From Burkholderiales bacterium (GTDB lineage: Bacteria; Pseudomonadota; Gammaproteobacteria; Burkholderiales; Burkholderiaceae_C), in the NCBI GenBank assembly GCA_947474415.1, contig CANJKD010000166.1, positions 1 to 6,142 on the forward strand: 6,142 bases of DNA. The letters are read 5' to 3'. Shown piece after piece: positions 5,229 to 6,142 of this stretch. The position numbers and the translations under genes were made by a program. Each line of letters opens with the position of its first letter. Position 1 is the stretch's first letter. The notes under the pieces are model-generated. The model was not told where the DNA came from and made no database searches. It saw only the letters and a program-made list of their open reading frames with translations.

Positions 5229-6142
5229 TCAGTGCGGCACCACTTGCCAGTCGCTGTTCACGATCTTCAGCAGCACGCCGGTCTCGGGCGTGTAGCCGAA
5301 GTGGTCGGTCGCGGTGTAGTTCAACACACCCTGTGAAACCGGCGTGTGGCCCATTGTCTCAAGCGCTTCCTTCAAACCGGCGCGGAATTCCTTCGTGCCC
5401 GGCTTGCCCTTCTTCAGCGCCAGCGGAATCGCTTTCTCCAGCACGATGACGACATCGAAGGCATGCGCGCCGAACTGGTTCGCATTGCCCTTGCCGTACG
5501 CCTTCTCATACTCGGTCACGTACTTCACGCCGATCACCTTGCTGGCATTGCTGTCGGGCAGCAGCGGGGCGACGACGGCCGGGCCGGACGAGACGAACGA
5601 GCCCTCGACGTCGGCGCCACCGATGCGCATCAGGTCGCGGCTGGCCGCGCCGTGGGTCTGGTAGATCTTGCCCTTGGCGTAGCCGCGCTCGACCAGGCCC
5701 TTGTGCGGCATCGCCGCACCGCTGCCCGAGGCCACGACCAGGATGGCATCGGGGTTCGCCGACACGAGCTTCAGCGCCTGCCCGGTCACGCTGGTGTCGG
5801 CCCTTGCGAAGCGCTCGGTCGCGACCATTTTGATGCCGGCCTTCTCGGCCAAAGGCACGATGTCCTTCAGCCAAGCCTCACCGTAGGCGTCGGCGTAGCC
5901 TAGGAAGCCGAAGGTCTTCACGCCGGTCTTTTTCCAGTGCTCGACGATCGGGATCGCCATCACCGCGGTCGACTGCGGCATGCGGAACGACCACGCGCCC
6001 TTGCCTTCCGGCAGGACCACCGGTGACAGCATCAGCTGCACCGTCTGGCCCTCGGTGGCGACGTCGGACATCGCGGCGGCCACCGGCGTGGCGACCGAGC
6101 CGACGATCACGTCGACCTTGTCCTCGGTGATGAAGCGGCGCG
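5229..6142 (-). CDS. Liv-type ABC transporter substrate-binding protein, N-terminus cut by window
   Basis: This periplasmic protein should capture the ligand and deliver it to LivH/LivM. The frame is open from the right edge to the TGA at 5229-5231, giving 303 codons plus two bases. The signal peptide and first part of the mature protein are outside the window. The sequence enters at RRFITEDKVDVIVGSVATP, a typical strand-helix segment of the type I periplasmic binding fold (Peripla_BP_6). Other landmarks are PIVEHWKKTGVKTFGFLGYAD, NPDAILVVASGSGAAMPHKG and NQFGAHAFDVVIVLEKA, ending in LKIVNSDWQVVPH. It is first in the operon order, 107 bases before livH. Relatives bind branched-chain amino acids, amides, urea or aromatic acids. 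The downstream acyl-CoA dehydrogenase makes a carboxylate or aromatic acid plausible, but no ligand can be assigned. I therefore give no livK symbol. Confidence 0.93.
   Translation of the reverse strand, partial: RRFITEDKVDVIVGSVATPVAAAMSDVATEGQTVQLMLSPVVLPEGKGAWSFRMPQSTAVMAIPIVEHWKKTGVKTFGFLGYADAYGEAWLKDIVPLAEKAGIKMVATERFARADTSVTGQALKLVSANPDAILVVASGSGAAMPHKGLVERGYAKGKIYQTHGAASRDLMRIGGADVEGSFVSSGPAVVAPLLPDSNASKVIGVKYVTEYEKAYGKGNANQFGAHAFDVVIVLEKAIPLALKKGKPGTKEFRAGLKEALETMGHTPVSQGVLNYTATDHFGYTPETGVLLKIVNSDWQVVPH

Overview
The window is a GC-rich stretch whose third codon positions are almost all G or C. Gene content and protein style suggest a betaproteobacterium of the order Burkholderiales (Rubrivivax/Leptothrix/Comamonadaceae-like). 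That placement is inferred from protein and codon style, not from a marker gene.

All credible genes lie on the minus strand and read from the right end to the left end as one apparent transcription unit. In order they are: a periplasmic substrate-binding protein of the branched-chain amino acid (HAAT/Liv) type, cut by the right edge (5229-6142); the permease LivH (4081-5121); a single polypeptide fusing permease LivM to ATPase LivG (2316-4076); the second ATPase LivF (1139-1879); and a long-form acyl-CoA dehydrogenase, cut by the left edge (1-1126). The binding protein should capture a ligand in the periplasm, LivH and the LivM half should form the channel, and the LivG half with LivF should supply ATP hydrolysis. 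The acyl-CoA dehydrogenase suggests the ligand may be a carboxylate or aromatic acid that is oxidised as a CoA thioester, rather than necessarily leucine, isoleucine or valine. The substrate cannot be read from the sequence.

Coupling between genes is uneven. livH to livM-livG (4 bases) and livF to the dehydrogenase (12 bases) are tight, with ribosome binding sites overlapping the end of the upstream gene. Two places are loose: a 107-base gap between the binding protein and livH that can fold around the livH ribosome binding site, and a 436-base gap between livM-livG and livF packed with perfect inverted repeats. The latter looks like a composite repetitive extragenic element inserted in the operon.

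I see no wholly new system. The points most worth a second look are the palindrome-rich gap, the permease-ATPase fusion with its altered ABC signature (LALGP), and the pairing of this transporter with a dehydrogenase. No tRNA, rRNA, CRISPR array, transposase or convincing promoter was found. The long plus-strand reading frames are antisense shadows of the real genes.
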